64,000 nt of DNA, taken from Ignavibacteriota bacterium (GTDB lineage Bacteria > Bacteroidota > Ignavibacteria > Ignavibacteriales > Ignavibacteriaceae). Of the stretch, positions 18,961 through 26,661 are shown piece after piece; the first letter of the stretch is position 1, and each line of letters starts with the position of its first letter. Location of the stretch: NCBI GenBank assembly GCA_013285425.1, contig CP053447.1, positions 3,664,001-3,728,000 on the forward strand, given 5' to 3'. The notes beneath the pieces are model-generated. The model had not been told where the DNA came from. It searched no databases and saw only the letters and a list, made by a program, of their open reading frames with translations. The translations under genes were made by a program, and so were the position numbers.

Positions 18961-20328
18961 TTATGAAAATTTCTTTTTTATCTCTTCGTACTTAAGATAT
19001 TGTTTGTAAAGTGTGGAGTCTGTTCGTCTGTCACCGCTGATTCCAAGTATTTTCATCGCATCATCATACTTTTTACTTTGATTCATATGAGGGTTATAAT
19101 CTTCCATATAAATCTTAGCAACAACAGGTTCTAAAAAATCACTAATATATTTTCCACTGTTTGCTTCCCAGGTTTCAAGGAAGTTTTTTATGGTAGATTC
19201 AAATCCGGCAAAATCTTTAGGCGAACCAACAGACATCTCACCAGGAGAATTCTTTTCTATCATCTCTAAAGTTAAAATTCTCAAATTATTTCTACTGCAA
19301 TCACTAAATCTCTGTAATAAGTAGTATATCAATTGTCTTGCGTTTTGAGGCCAGGAGCAATTAAGTAAATATTCAAACGCTCCCATATCAAGACTAACCT
19401 GGTTTTTGTTTTTATTATTGTACTCGTTAATAACTGTATCAATTAACAGCGGTATGTCTTCTCTTCTGTCTCTGAGGGGTGGAATATGAATTATCCTACC
19501 AGCTACCCTTGAATATAAATCTGCTTCAAATTCTCCTTTGGACGCTAATAACTTCAAGTCCTTGTTTGTGCCCACTAATATTCTAACATCGGCAATTTTA
19601 AATTTTTCACTTCCAAGCGGGTAATACTTTTTTGTATCGATGAATGTCATCAGATGATACCTTATTTCTTTTGGAGCTTTATCAATTTCATCAATAAACA
19701 AAGTACCACCATCTGCCTCTCTCATCATTCCTTTAAGCTCTTTAACAGAACCTGTATAAGAACCCTTTTCAGCACCGAACAAATTTGGATAAAGATTTGT
19801 TTCATTTAGACCCGCGCAGTTTACAGTTACAAATTTGCTATTCTTTCTTTTACTTATACTATGGATCTTCTCTGCCAGGAAACTTTTTCCAACTCCGATT
19901 TCACCATAAAATAAAATCGGGGTATTTTCTTCATCAATTGCATATGCTAAAGCAGCTAAATCCTCTTTGTACGCTTCGTCGTTTGTTTTTGCGATAGCAA
20001 TTAGCTCATTCTCCCTTTTCTTTATAATCGGATCAATGACATCTGTATTATCAGCTAAGCCTGCAGGTGATATTTTGGAAGTTGAAAGCCAGGCATAGTT
20101 TTGACTACTGCTAAGTATACTACTTAGTGTCTGTCCCCCTTTTCCCTTTTTACTTTTTCTCTTTGACTTAAGAAATCCTTGTAACGTTTTCTTTAAACTC
20201 TTTAATCCGATATATTCTGATCGTGATTTTTCATCGCTCAGATTAAAACTTCTACTTAATTCAACATCAATTTCTATTAGAGCTTCATTCAAATAACCAT
20301 CTTTAATAAATTTTTTTATTTTTTCCAT
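18961..20328 (-). CDS. NtrC-type AAA+ ATPase with altered GAFTGA loop
   Basis: 455 residues from the ATG at 20,328; a TTG at 20,358 would add 10. An N-terminal helical region of about 100 residues with a basic Lys/Gly patch precedes the AAA+ core. The core shows Walker A GEIGVGKS at 142-149 and Walker B TLFIDEID at 209-216, with arginine-finger type residues in PPLRDRREDIP. The sigma-54 contact loop GAFTGA reads KGSYTGS here, so the Phe is Tyr and the first Ala is Ser. No receiver domain is present. The C-terminus may hold a small helix-turn-helix (AMKILGISGDRRT). It stands alone, divergent from the amidoligase operon, and may control it. Sigma-54 dependence is uncertain with this loop. Confidence 0.8.
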   Translation of the reverse strand: MEKIKKFIKDGYLNEALIEIDVELSRSFNLSDEKSRSEYIGLKSLKKTLQGFLKSKRKSKKGKGGQTLSSILSSSQNYAWLSTSKISPAGLADNTDVIDPIIKKRENELIAIAKTNDEAYKEDLAALAYAIDEENTPILFYGEIGVGKSFLAEKIHSISKRKNSKFVTVNCAGLNETNLYPNLFGAEKGSYTGSVKELKGMMREADGGTLFIDEIDKAPKEIRYHLMTFIDTKKYYPLGSEKFKIADVRILVGTNKDLKLLASKGEFEADLYSRVAGRIIHIPPLRDRREDIPLLIDTVINEYNNKNKNQVSLDMGAFEYLLNCSWPQNARQLIYYLLQRFSDCSRNNLRILTLEMIEKNSPGEMSVGSPKDFAGFESTIKNFLETWEANSGKYISDFLEPVVAKIYMEDYNPHMNQSKKYDDAMKILGISGDRRTDSTLYKQYLKYEEIKKKFS

Positions 20329-20676
20329 ATGTTTTGATAACTCCACTAAAATTTGCAATACAAGATTAAGTTTATTGAAACAAAATTAGCCCTGAATTAA
20401 AGATTTTTAAAGGATATCCAATAAAATTTTATTTTTTTGAAAAGCCAAATCATTTATTTTCAATCACATACAGACAATAACTTTTCGCTTGCTTTTAAAT
20501 TGTAACTAGTCTGTGTTTCTTCTTCTTTTGATTTGGCTTCGCTTTACCTTTTCTCTGCTTTTGTCTTATCTATTGTTTGCTTTCCTCATATCTCTTGTCT
20601 GCTTTTTCATTGTTTCCCCGGTTAATTCAAGTTGCTTTGGGTATAAGAATGATATACAAACTAATTAGGAGTTACT
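20329..20676. promoter_or_regulatory. Divergent intergenic region with pyrimidine-rich top strand
   Basis: This separates the leftward AAA+ gene from the rightward amidoligase operon and must hold both promoters. From about 20,480 to 20,635 the top strand is strikingly T/C-rich, with repeated CTTT, CTTCT and TGCTTT blocks, and has few purines. An AGGAG ribosome binding site at 20,668-20,672 precedes the ATG at 20,677. No long frame is present in the tract. Confidence 0.5.
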
Positions 20677-21384
20677 ATGTCTTTTACTATTGGCTGCGAT
20701 CCTGAGTTGATCTGTCATCGCAACGGTCAGTTTGTTCCTGCTCATAATTATTTCAAATCTAATTCTTCATTCGGTCTAGATGGCTGCGAATCCACAGCTG
20801 AAATCCGCCCAGGTTTTTCTGAATCTCCTGTTGATCTAACTGCGAAGATCTACCAGATACTAGACTACGGTCACGATAAAGCACCTGATCTTGAATTTAT
20901 TTCTGGCCACTATGTTAATGATTATTCTATAGGGGGACACACACACATTTCAATCGATCCAATACCTGAAGTAATTGATGGACTCGATATTGTTCTTGGA
21001 AGTTTATCTAACTGCATTGATGATAAAGTGCAGAGACAGAAAAGAGAACGATCAGGTTACGGAAAGAAAGGTGCTTACAGAAGAAAGAGTTACGGATTTG
21101 AATATCGAACGCCTGGTTCGTTTTTGCTTTCACCTTCAGTTACACTAGTTCATCTCACACTTTCAAAGCTTGCTGTTGTTGGAGTTCTTGAAGATAAAAT
21201 AGATTTCAATGAACTTAAGAACAGACAGCATTCCTGTACTTTTCTTAAATCACTAAAACATTCTTTGCATACTATTCCAGATGACTGTAAAGAAGGACTT
21301 AAAGAACTTGATACTCTTCTTGGCAAAAGATTAAACTGGAACCAGGACATACTACCAAACTGGGGTTTAAGGAGGGCTGCCTGA
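20677..21384 (+). CDS. Phage phiEco32-like COOH-NH2 ligase, type 2
   Basis: 235 residues with the glutamine-synthetase-like amidoligase motifs in order: GCDPEL (6-11), AEIRP (41-45), GGHTH (86-90) and FEYRTPG (141-147). The acidic and histidine residues fit the metal and ATP sites of the family. Such enzymes join a carboxylate to an amine using ATP; substrates are unknown, and peptide tagging or small-molecule synthesis has been proposed. The gene heads an operon, with an AGGAG site before ATG, and the next gene starts after 1 base. A class-II glutamine amidotransferase two genes on is the classic partner of these ligases in phage-type clusters. Confidence 0.85.
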   Translation: MSFTIGCDPELICHRNGQFVPAHNYFKSNSSFGLDGCESTAEIRPGFSESPVDLTAKIYQILDYGHDKAPDLEFISGHYVNDYSIGGHTHISIDPIPEVIDGLDIVLGSLSNCIDDKVQRQKRERSGYGKKGAYRRKSYGFEYRTPGSFLLSPSVTLVHLTLSKLAVVGVLEDKIDFNELKNRQHSCTFLKSLKHSLHTIPDDCKEGLKELDTLLGKRLNWNQDILPNWGLRRAA

Positions 21385-21385
21385 T

Positions 21386-21985
21386 ATGCATTGTCATAAT
21401 TGTGAAGACGAACTTCACGACGATGAAGTAAGATGGGCGTTCGAGGAGCCCTATTGTGAAGATTGCTTCGATAATATGTTCAATTACTGCTGCAGGTGTG
21501 ATTCAGTTATTTACAGAGAATCAGCACACTACAATGATGACGGTGATCCTTATTGTGCCGATTGCTACGAAAGTGATTTTGATGATGATGCACCGGATAA
21601 TCCTGATGTAAGTGACAGTGATAGAGAACTGGTAGTAAAACTTTCACGAAGCTGGCTGCAAGGTAAAGTTGAAACAAGAAGATCGATATTCATAAATGAT
21701 AAAGATATTCTGCTTAAAACAATTAAGGATAAAGTTGGTTTAGTTGATAATCCGATTTATGTATTCGGACTAGTCGACAGAGATGAATATCAACTCTCAG
21801 CAAGCAGTGATCTTTTTGACAGAGTACAGAGTTATGTTCTCTTAAATGATATCAAAGTAACTGTTTTATCCAGTCCAGGATGCAACAGACTTGGAATATC
21901 ATTATCACTTCGTAAGAACAACCAGCAACAAATTATTGAAATGATAAAGCAGATTACATCAGTTCAAGAATTAGATACTACCTAA
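21386..21985 (+). CDS. LIM/zinc-knuckle protein in amidoligase operon
   Basis: 199 residues, very acidic. The first 61 residues hold two treble-clef zinc knuckles: Cys3, Cys6, Cys24, Cys27, then Cys35 or Cys36, Cys38, Cys57, Cys60, spaced as in LIM-type domains. An acidic linker follows, then a C-terminal domain of about 120 residues that I do not recognise. It starts 1 base after the amidoligase stop, so coexpression is certain if the operon is transcribed. It could present a lysine or carboxylate substrate to the ligase or act as adaptor; this is inference. Confidence 0.75.
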   Translation: MHCHNCEDELHDDEVRWAFEEPYCEDCFDNMFNYCCRCDSVIYRESAHYNDDGDPYCADCYESDFDDDAPDNPDVSDSDRELVVKLSRSWLQGKVETRRSIFINDKDILLKTIKDKVGLVDNPIYVFGLVDRDEYQLSASSDLFDRVQSYVLLNDIKVTVLSSPGCNRLGISLSLRKNNQQQIIEMIKQITSVQELDTT

Positions 21986-22028
21986 CCACCTACCCCAACA
22001 ATCTACAATAACTAAAACGGAGTTTAAT

Positions 22029-22928
22029 ATGTGTGGAATAATGGGTTATTATTCCTTTGGGAAAACTATACCCGATAAAGAAAAAATAACAAATATGTTC
22101 AGTTTACTTGAGACCCGCGGCAGAGATGCTTGCGGGTTTGCTTTTATTGAGGACAATAATCTCATCGTTCATAAAAAACCGATTAAGTCATCAGAACTTA
22201 TTAAAGAAGCAGATTGGGAAAGTCTTACTCTTCCACAAGTTATGATACTTCATACAAGAATGAAAACACAGGGAAGTGAAAAGAACAATGCAAACAATCA
22301 CCCTCTTTTCTCAAAGAACGGAATAGCAATAGTTCATAATGGTATAATCTATAACGATAAAGAGATCTTTGGGAAGAAAGAAAGAGATGCAGAAGTCGAT
22401 AGCGAAAGCATTCTGCATTTGCTCTCAATCAAAACCAAAGGTGATAGAATAAAAAGATTATTTGACAGAATTGAAGGGTCATTTGCAGTAGCTGTTATTG
22501 ACAGGAATGATCCTGATAAACTGATTCTTATAAAGAAAGATAATCCAATCGATCTGTATTACGATTCCAAGAGTGACATTCTATACTTCTGCAGTGAAAG
22601 AGAAATAATGCAGCAGTCACTGAACATTGAATCAGTTACTCAAAGAGGATTTAACCTTGGAGAAAGGTCTTTTCATTTCTACGAGATGCAGAATAATTAT
22701 GCACTCATCATAAACAAAGAAGGTGTTGAATCATATCAGAAATACTATCCTGCAAAAAGCAGATGGTTTGACAGACAGTTTCATTACCCCGTTACATCTG
22801 ATTTCGATGAGATTATGATTGAATGTCCCTGGTGTTTTTGTCAGACGACCTACTATGATGGGAAGCTATTCAACAAATGTGAAGTATGCGGAATGGGGAT
22901 AAATGAGGAGGATCTTTATGCCATATAG
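22029..22928 (+). CDS. Class-II glutamine amidotransferase (Ntn hydrolase)
   Basis: 299 residues. Met1-Cys2 (MCGIMGYYS) gives the N-terminal nucleophile Cys after Met removal. RGRDACGF, HTRMKTQGS, NNHPL and VHNGIIYN are the glutamine-binding and oxyanion motifs of the GATase type-II domain, as in GlmS and PurF. No synthetase domain is fused, so it must hand ammonia or an amide to a partner, most plausibly the amidoligase. The C-terminus has a zinc ribbon (CPWC, then CEVCG). The GGAG site lies just before ATG. In related operons the pair is proposed to make and trim amide or isopeptide bonds. Confidence 0.88.
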   Translation: MCGIMGYYSFGKTIPDKEKITNMFSLLETRGRDACGFAFIEDNNLIVHKKPIKSSELIKEADWESLTLPQVMILHTRMKTQGSEKNNANNHPLFSKNGIAIVHNGIIYNDKEIFGKKERDAEVDSESILHLLSIKTKGDRIKRLFDRIEGSFAVAVIDRNDPDKLILIKKDNPIDLYYDSKSDILYFCSEREIMQQSLNIESVTQRGFNLGERSFHFYEMQNNYALIINKEGVESYQKYYPAKSRWFDRQFHYPVTSDFDEIMIECPWCFCQTTYYDGKLFNKCEVCGMGINEEDLYAI

Positions 22929-23109
22929 TCCTAAGATAAAACCAGAACTTGTAAGAGAACTCTACCTGCTCAAGCATTCAGATGAAAGAAAGACACCTAT
23001 GACAAAATTAGTTAACGAAGCTGTTACACAGTACTTAGAAAGGAATAAAAAATATGGAACCCAAGAAATTGATCAAAATAGGAGTCAGGCTGACAGAAGC
23101 CATAATTGA
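22918..23109 (+). CDS. Small ribbon-helix-helix-like protein
   Basis: 63 residues from the ATG at 22,918, chosen over one 15 bases earlier because a GAGGAG site lies 8 bases before it. The sequence KIKPELVRELYLLKHSDERK followed by TPMTKLVNEAVTQYLE has the strand-helix-helix pattern of Arc/CopG DNA-binding proteins. It overlaps the end of the glutamine amidotransferase gene by 11 bases. It could regulate the operon itself. Confidence 0.65.
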   Translation: MPYSPKIKPELVRELYLLKHSDERKTPMTKLVNEAVTQYLERNKKYGTQEIDQNRSQADRSHN

Positions 23110-23200
23110 AATATTAAAAGAAGAATTAAACGGAAAGGAATTGAAACGCAATGAGAATCAACAGAAAAAAGGTAACAGAAATCGCAAAGCTGGCAGGTAG
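23054..23200 (+). CDS. Tiny gene, 48-residue basic protein
   Basis: ATG at 23,054 inside the end of the previous gene, stop at 23,200. The product is helical at first (GVRLTEAIIEILKEEL) and ends in a Lys/Arg/Asn-rich tail. Overlapping starts on both sides and the same strand fit the compact style of this operon. No family recognised. Confidence 0.45.
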   Translation: MEPKKLIKIGVRLTEAIIEILKEELNGKELKRNENQQKKGNRNRKAGR

Positions 23201-23267
23201 GATAGTTCTGGAACTGGTGACAGTAGTAATAATCAGAAGTTTCAGAGGTAAACAATTATGGAAATGA
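23151..23267 (+). CDS. Tiny gene, 38-residue hydrophobic peptide
   Basis: ATG at 23,151, stop TGA at 23,265-23,267, overlapping both the preceding small gene and the start of the Gam-like gene. The peptide has a basic first part, a hydrophobic middle (GRIVLELVTVVII) and a basic end, so it might sit in the membrane. Evidence is only the frame, the spacing and a GGAATTG-type purine stretch before it. Confidence 0.3.
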   Translation: MRINRKKVTEIAKLAGRIVLELVTVVIIRSFRGKQLWK

Positions 23268-23824
23268 ATTTTCTCGATGAACTCTTGCAAGAAGTTGAGC
23301 AAAAGGAATTCGAAAGAGATGAAGCATATTTTGATTTACTTCTTCTGCAGATTAAACAGATCAATAATCAAATCTCTTACAATTTCTCTCAGGCAGAGAA
23401 AGAGTGTTCTATGATCAACAACTTTGTTCTGCAGAAAAACGCTCAGCTTCAGGAAAAAGTCAAATGGCTTGAATTAAAGCTGGAGGGTTTTATCAGGGAG
23501 CGAGGAGTAAAAAGCATTCCACTTACTAACGGTACTTTGAAAATGCACAAAAAACCTGATCGTGTTGAAGTGGACGATGTTGATCTGTTTCTAAAGAAAG
23601 CAAAACCTGAGATGCTTACAATTATTCCTGAACAGGTTAAGCCTGATCTGAACAAGATAAAGACTTACATCAAGACAAAACCAGTTCCTCCCGGAATTAA
23701 GGTAATTGAAGGCAAAGAAGAATTTTCATATAAACTAAGAGAAGAAAGTGAGGAAGAGAATGGCAGAACGAAAGAAACTGGAGTTAGAGCTGAACAAAAC
23801 AGTAAGCTTAGAGTTGTTATTTGA
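23258..23824 (+). CDS. Mu Gam-like host-nuclease inhibitor protein
   Basis: 188 residues. The first half is a coiled coil (about 1-85). Then comes the Gam signature: WLELKLEGFIRERG, a short SIPLTNGTLKMHKKPD hairpin and a VDDVDLFLKKAKPEM helix. Gam proteins bind double-stranded DNA ends and shield them from RecBCD-type nucleases. The gene sits in the amidoligase operon and overlaps the next gene by 65 bases. Its presence supports a phage or plasmid background for this operon, where linear or replicating DNA must be protected. The C-terminal 30 residues are acidic and low complexity. Confidence 0.72.
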   Translation: MEMNFLDELLQEVEQKEFERDEAYFDLLLLQIKQINNQISYNFSQAEKECSMINNFVLQKNAQLQEKVKWLELKLEGFIRERGVKSIPLTNGTLKMHKKPDRVEVDDVDLFLKKAKPEMLTIIPEQVKPDLNKIKTYIKTKPVPPGIKVIEGKEEFSYKLREESEEENGRTKETGVRAEQNSKLRVVI

Positions 23825-24224
23825 TGAACCAATTTCAGGACAGAGCAGGTATGGATCTTACTGGATGTACACACTTAAAGACCGGAACGGTGAGGAAGTC
23901 CTTTATTTTGCTCCTGAGGAAGTCAATGAACAAATTAAATCACTAAAGAAAGGTGACAGATTTGAGATCACAAAATACGCAGAGCAGAAAGGAACAAAGA
24001 TTGTAACTCGATATGATATAAAAGTCGAAAGGAAAAATCTTGAAAGTCCTGCAAATGAACTGAATAAAAGTAATGGCGGTGATTACTTTTATGATTTAAT
24101 GCTCGCCTCCTGCAGAGATGCAGTTAAAATTCAGAATGAACTTGGCGGATTGATGGATGCAAAATCTTTGGCTGTTACTTTGTTCATTGCGAGAAGTAAA
24201 ATAAATGGAAACTCATTACAGTAA
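23760..24224 (+). CDS. OB-fold-like protein, last gene of amidoligase operon
   Basis: 154 residues from the ATG at 23,760, preceded by GAGGAAG; an ATG 12 bases upstream is less well placed. The middle part (GSYWMYTLKD, LKKGDRFEITKYAEQKG) has the strand and turn pattern of an OB fold, and a helical C-terminal domain follows. Beside a Gam-like gene, a single-strand DNA-binding or recombination role is plausible but not shown. It ends 3 bases before a terminator hairpin. Confidence 0.65.
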   Translation: MAERKKLELELNKTVSLELLFDEPISGQSRYGSYWMYTLKDRNGEEVLYFAPEEVNEQIKSLKKGDRFEITKYAEQKGTKIVTRYDIKVERKNLESPANELNKSNGGDYFYDLMLASCRDAVKIQNELGGLMDAKSLAVTLFIARSKINGNSLQ

Positions 24225-24227
24225 TTT

Positions 24228-24255
24228 AAGGAGAGCTTGTCTCTCCTTTTATTTT
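24228..24255 (+). terminator. Rho-independent terminator of amidoligase operon
   Basis: GGAGAG/CTCTCC stem with a 5-base loop followed by TTTTATTTT, immediately after the stop at 24,224. Confidence 0.88.
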
Positions 24256-24317
24256 CTTCACAGTAATAATTAAATTAGCATATATATTCTCAACATATCA
24301 TTATCAGTGGGAAACTT

Positions 24318-24857
24318 ATGAAAATACAAGTTCTGATTTCAAATGTGTTTGATATACCAGCCGACATACTCTTAGTACAGAGCAACATACACAAGCCCTG
24401 TGAAAAACCAACATCTCTTATGTCTCAGACATTCACACTTGCCGGTGATAAATTTAAGGAGAAATTTGATTTTGAAACTAAGGAAGGTCGACTTGCTTAC
24501 GGTGATGTGCTCGTTATGAAACCCGAAAATCTTTCAGACAGATTTATGACTGTTTGTGTTGGATTTCCTGGTACCGGTAATCCTGAATCTTTTGACATTA
24601 TGCTCAAGAATCTTTTTTCTTACGGATATGGATTAGCGGGAGAGATTAAAAGAAGAGTATCAATCTCTGCTCCACCTGTTGGAACTAATGTCGGAGGACT
24701 AACATTTGAAGAATTTATGAAAGGATTGAACGAAAGATTTTCAATGTTAAAAGAGACCGGTAATTACAGAAGATTCGAAACATTTAGTTTAGCAGCTAAG
24801 AATCAGGAGCAGAAGGAACTGCTTGAGGGTCTATTAGAATACCAAATTATTGAATAA
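24318..24857 (+). CDS. Macrodomain-like protein, copy 1
   Basis: 179 residues. The opening IQVLISNVFDIPADILLVQSN has the first two strands and loop of a macrodomain. Later VGFPGTGNPESF and APPVGTNVGGLTFEEFMKGL match the glycine-rich phosphate loop and following helix. The usual Asn-Ala-Ala-Asn motif is absent, so ADP-ribose binding is not certain. It is paralogous to the next gene, sharing MSQ, YGDVL, GFPGTG.PESF and GLT.[ED]E[FW]. With the DarT/DarG pair upstream, a role in ADP-ribose or NAD-derived signals is conceivable. Confidence 0.6.
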   Translation: MKIQVLISNVFDIPADILLVQSNIHKPCEKPTSLMSQTFTLAGDKFKEKFDFETKEGRLAYGDVLVMKPENLSDRFMTVCVGFPGTGNPESFDIMLKNLFSYGYGLAGEIKRRVSISAPPVGTNVGGLTFEEFMKGLNERFSMLKETGNYRRFETFSLAAKNQEQKELLEGLLEYQIIE

Positions 24858-24874
24858 TTATAAGAGTGTAATAA

Positions 24875-25408
24875 ATGATAAAAATTGTTGTCGGAAATAT
24901 GTTTGATTATCCTTCCACTTATTTACTTGTTGGTTCTAATATTCGAGGGCATTGTGAAAGTAAAACTTCACTTATGTCTCAAGCTTTGCCTTATTTAAAA
25001 GATGAAGAATTGCTTGAGTATAAAGAAGACTCTAAAACAGTTTCAAAATATGGTGATGTACTTACATACTATATGAAAGATAACGCACCATTCACCGGTT
25101 TGTTAATAGGTTTTCCTGGAACAGGGCATCCAGAAAGCTTTGAACAAATGATAGTCAATACCATTGCTTCTGTAAATATATTAGGATTTATGGGAGCTGC
25201 TTCTGGTATAACAATGCCACTTGTTGGCCATAGTAAAACTGGACTAACTTTAGATGAGTGGGTTACAGGATTCAATAATGCAATTGCTAGACTAACAGAA
25301 AAACATACTAAAGGACAATTGTTTGTTGGGGATATTACTATTGTATGTAAAACTCAAGAACAGGCAAATTATCTTAATAAAACAATTTTGCCTTATCCTG
25401 AAGTATAA
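24875..25408 (+). CDS. Macrodomain-like protein, copy 2
   Basis: 177 residues, a diverged duplicate of the gene just before it (17 bases between). It opens with MIKIVVGNMFDYPSTYLLVGSN and keeps SLMSQ, KYGDVL, GFPGTGHPESF and TGLTLDEW. The copies are perhaps 30 percent identical by eye, so the duplication is old or the two were recruited separately. The fold assignment is as uncertain as for copy 1. A terminator closes the pair. Confidence 0.6.
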   Translation: MIKIVVGNMFDYPSTYLLVGSNIRGHCESKTSLMSQALPYLKDEELLEYKEDSKTVSKYGDVLTYYMKDNAPFTGLLIGFPGTGHPESFEQMIVNTIASVNILGFMGAASGITMPLVGHSKTGLTLDEWVTGFNNAIARLTEKHTKGQLFVGDITIVCKTQEQANYLNKTILPYPEV

Positions 25409-25423
25409 AAACCCAGGTAATCA

Positions 25424-25445
25424 AGAGCCTTCTGGCTCTTTATAG
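25424..25445 (+). terminator. Rho-independent terminator
   Basis: AAGAGCC/GGCTCTT with a TTCT loop, 16 bases after the stop of the second macrodomain-like gene. The T run after the stem is short (TTAT). Confidence 0.7.
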
Positions 25446-25613
25446 CTTAAAAATTTGAAACAAAAAAATTTACAAACCCATTTCTCTGTAGGAAATCACA
25501 TAAACCTAAGAATAAATTTGAAGTAGATCTGATATTCGATATGAGGGTTGTTCTAGGTACTGTGTTCCTAAAGAAAATATAACTTCTCTGTATAGATCAG
25601 TATAATCTTAAAA

Positions 25614-26141
25614 TCATATAATTAGCATTTTGATCTTATTGATATCTTCGACGTTCAGAATTTTTTGTTCTTTTAATTCAACTAATGATGTTAAAAAGTC
25701 TATCGAACTGCAAGATAATTTTTTATTGGCAAGAGTGTTTATTATTACGTCCTTTTTGCTCCTATATTCATCTTCACTGTATATCTGGAGAGCATATAAT
25801 TTATATGTCTTCTTTAAGTCATCGATAAAATTATCAATTTTTATTTCTACCGTTGGTTGTAATTGTTCAGACCCTTTGACTTCCAGATGATTATCATAGT
25901 CGTTATTAACTTTTTCAATGTCAATCTTATAATTTATATCTTTTGCAATATTATAGGCATCAACCGCCGCTACAATTCCCCAGACCAATGCACCAATAAT
26001 TGTAAACCATAATATAAGATCAATAATTAAAAATATTATGCCTCGACCAATTTTGCCACAATAAATTTGACCAACTCCTCCAATAAAAAGGGATAGTATT
26101 GCTGCTAACCAAGGCTCTTTTCTATTTAATGAATTTTCCAT
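25614..26141 (-). CDS. TM2-domain membrane protein with SHOCT-like tail
   Basis: 175 residues. Residues 8-70 are a TM2 domain: PWLAAILSLFIGGVGQIYCG, a turn, then two hydrophobic helices ending in VDAYNIAKD. The rest is cytoplasmic and ends in a 65-residue helical domain (YALQIYSEDEYRSKKDVIIN, then IDFLTSLVELK). The same domain pattern recurs in the next gene upstream. TM2 proteins are of unknown function and often travel with short C-terminal (SHOCT) domains. Transcription is leftward from about 26.2 kb. Confidence 0.72.
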   Translation of the reverse strand: MENSLNRKEPWLAAILSLFIGGVGQIYCGKIGRGIIFLIIDLILWFTIIGALVWGIVAAVDAYNIAKDINYKIDIEKVNNDYDNHLEVKGSEQLQPTVEIKIDNFIDDLKKTYKLYALQIYSEDEYRSKKDVIINTLANKKLSCSSIDFLTSLVELKEQKILNVEDINKIKMLII

Positions 26142-26276
26142 TTGTAATCACTTAATTAAAAATATTTTCAAATATGATTCGATTAAAAAACTCCCAGATC
26201 ACTGAGAATAAAGAAAGATAGTATCTCTCTTAGGTTTTGTTAATTTCATTCAAACGAGTATAAATTTCTATCTCCT

Positions 26277-26651
26277 CTATATACCAATTGTATTCTTGAT
26301 ATTTGAGAGATCATCCTTTGATAAAATATTTTCGTTGCTAAGAGCTGACAATCCTAAGAGAAAATCTATTTTAGATTCAGTTAGATTTTTGTCGACTAAC
26401 GATTCTATAAGAATTTTCTTATGATTCTCAAATTCTTTACCATCAATTATATTACTTTTATAAAGGTTAAAAAATTTCATAAGTTTATCCTTGAACTCAT
26501 CTGAGGAGATATTGTCTTTTTGCTGCTTTTCCTTAATAGCAGATTTTGCTAGTACGCTTTCCTTAATATTAAGTGATTGTGAGTTGCTTTTTTGAACACT
26601 ACGCCAAATAATAATAGCTACAATAATTATTGCTAAAATTATTGCCTTCAT
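26277..26651 (-). CDS. Membrane-anchored SHOCT-like protein
   Basis: 124 residues: one N-terminal membrane segment (KAIILAIIIVAIIIW), a short polar linker, and a helical C-terminal domain. That domain parallels the tail of the TM2 protein next door (LYKSNIIDGKEFENHKKILI, then IDFLLGLSAL and ILSKDDLSNIK). It starts 10 bases after the stop of the preceding leftward gene. Function unknown; probably forms complexes with its neighbours through the shared tail. Confidence 0.65.
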   Translation of the reverse strand: MKAIILAIIIVAIIIWRSVQKSNSQSLNIKESVLAKSAIKEKQQKDNISSDEFKDKLMKFFNLYKSNIIDGKEFENHKKILIESLVDKNLTESKIDFLLGLSALSNENILSKDDLSNIKNTIGI

Positions 26652-26661
26652 TTGTTACCTT

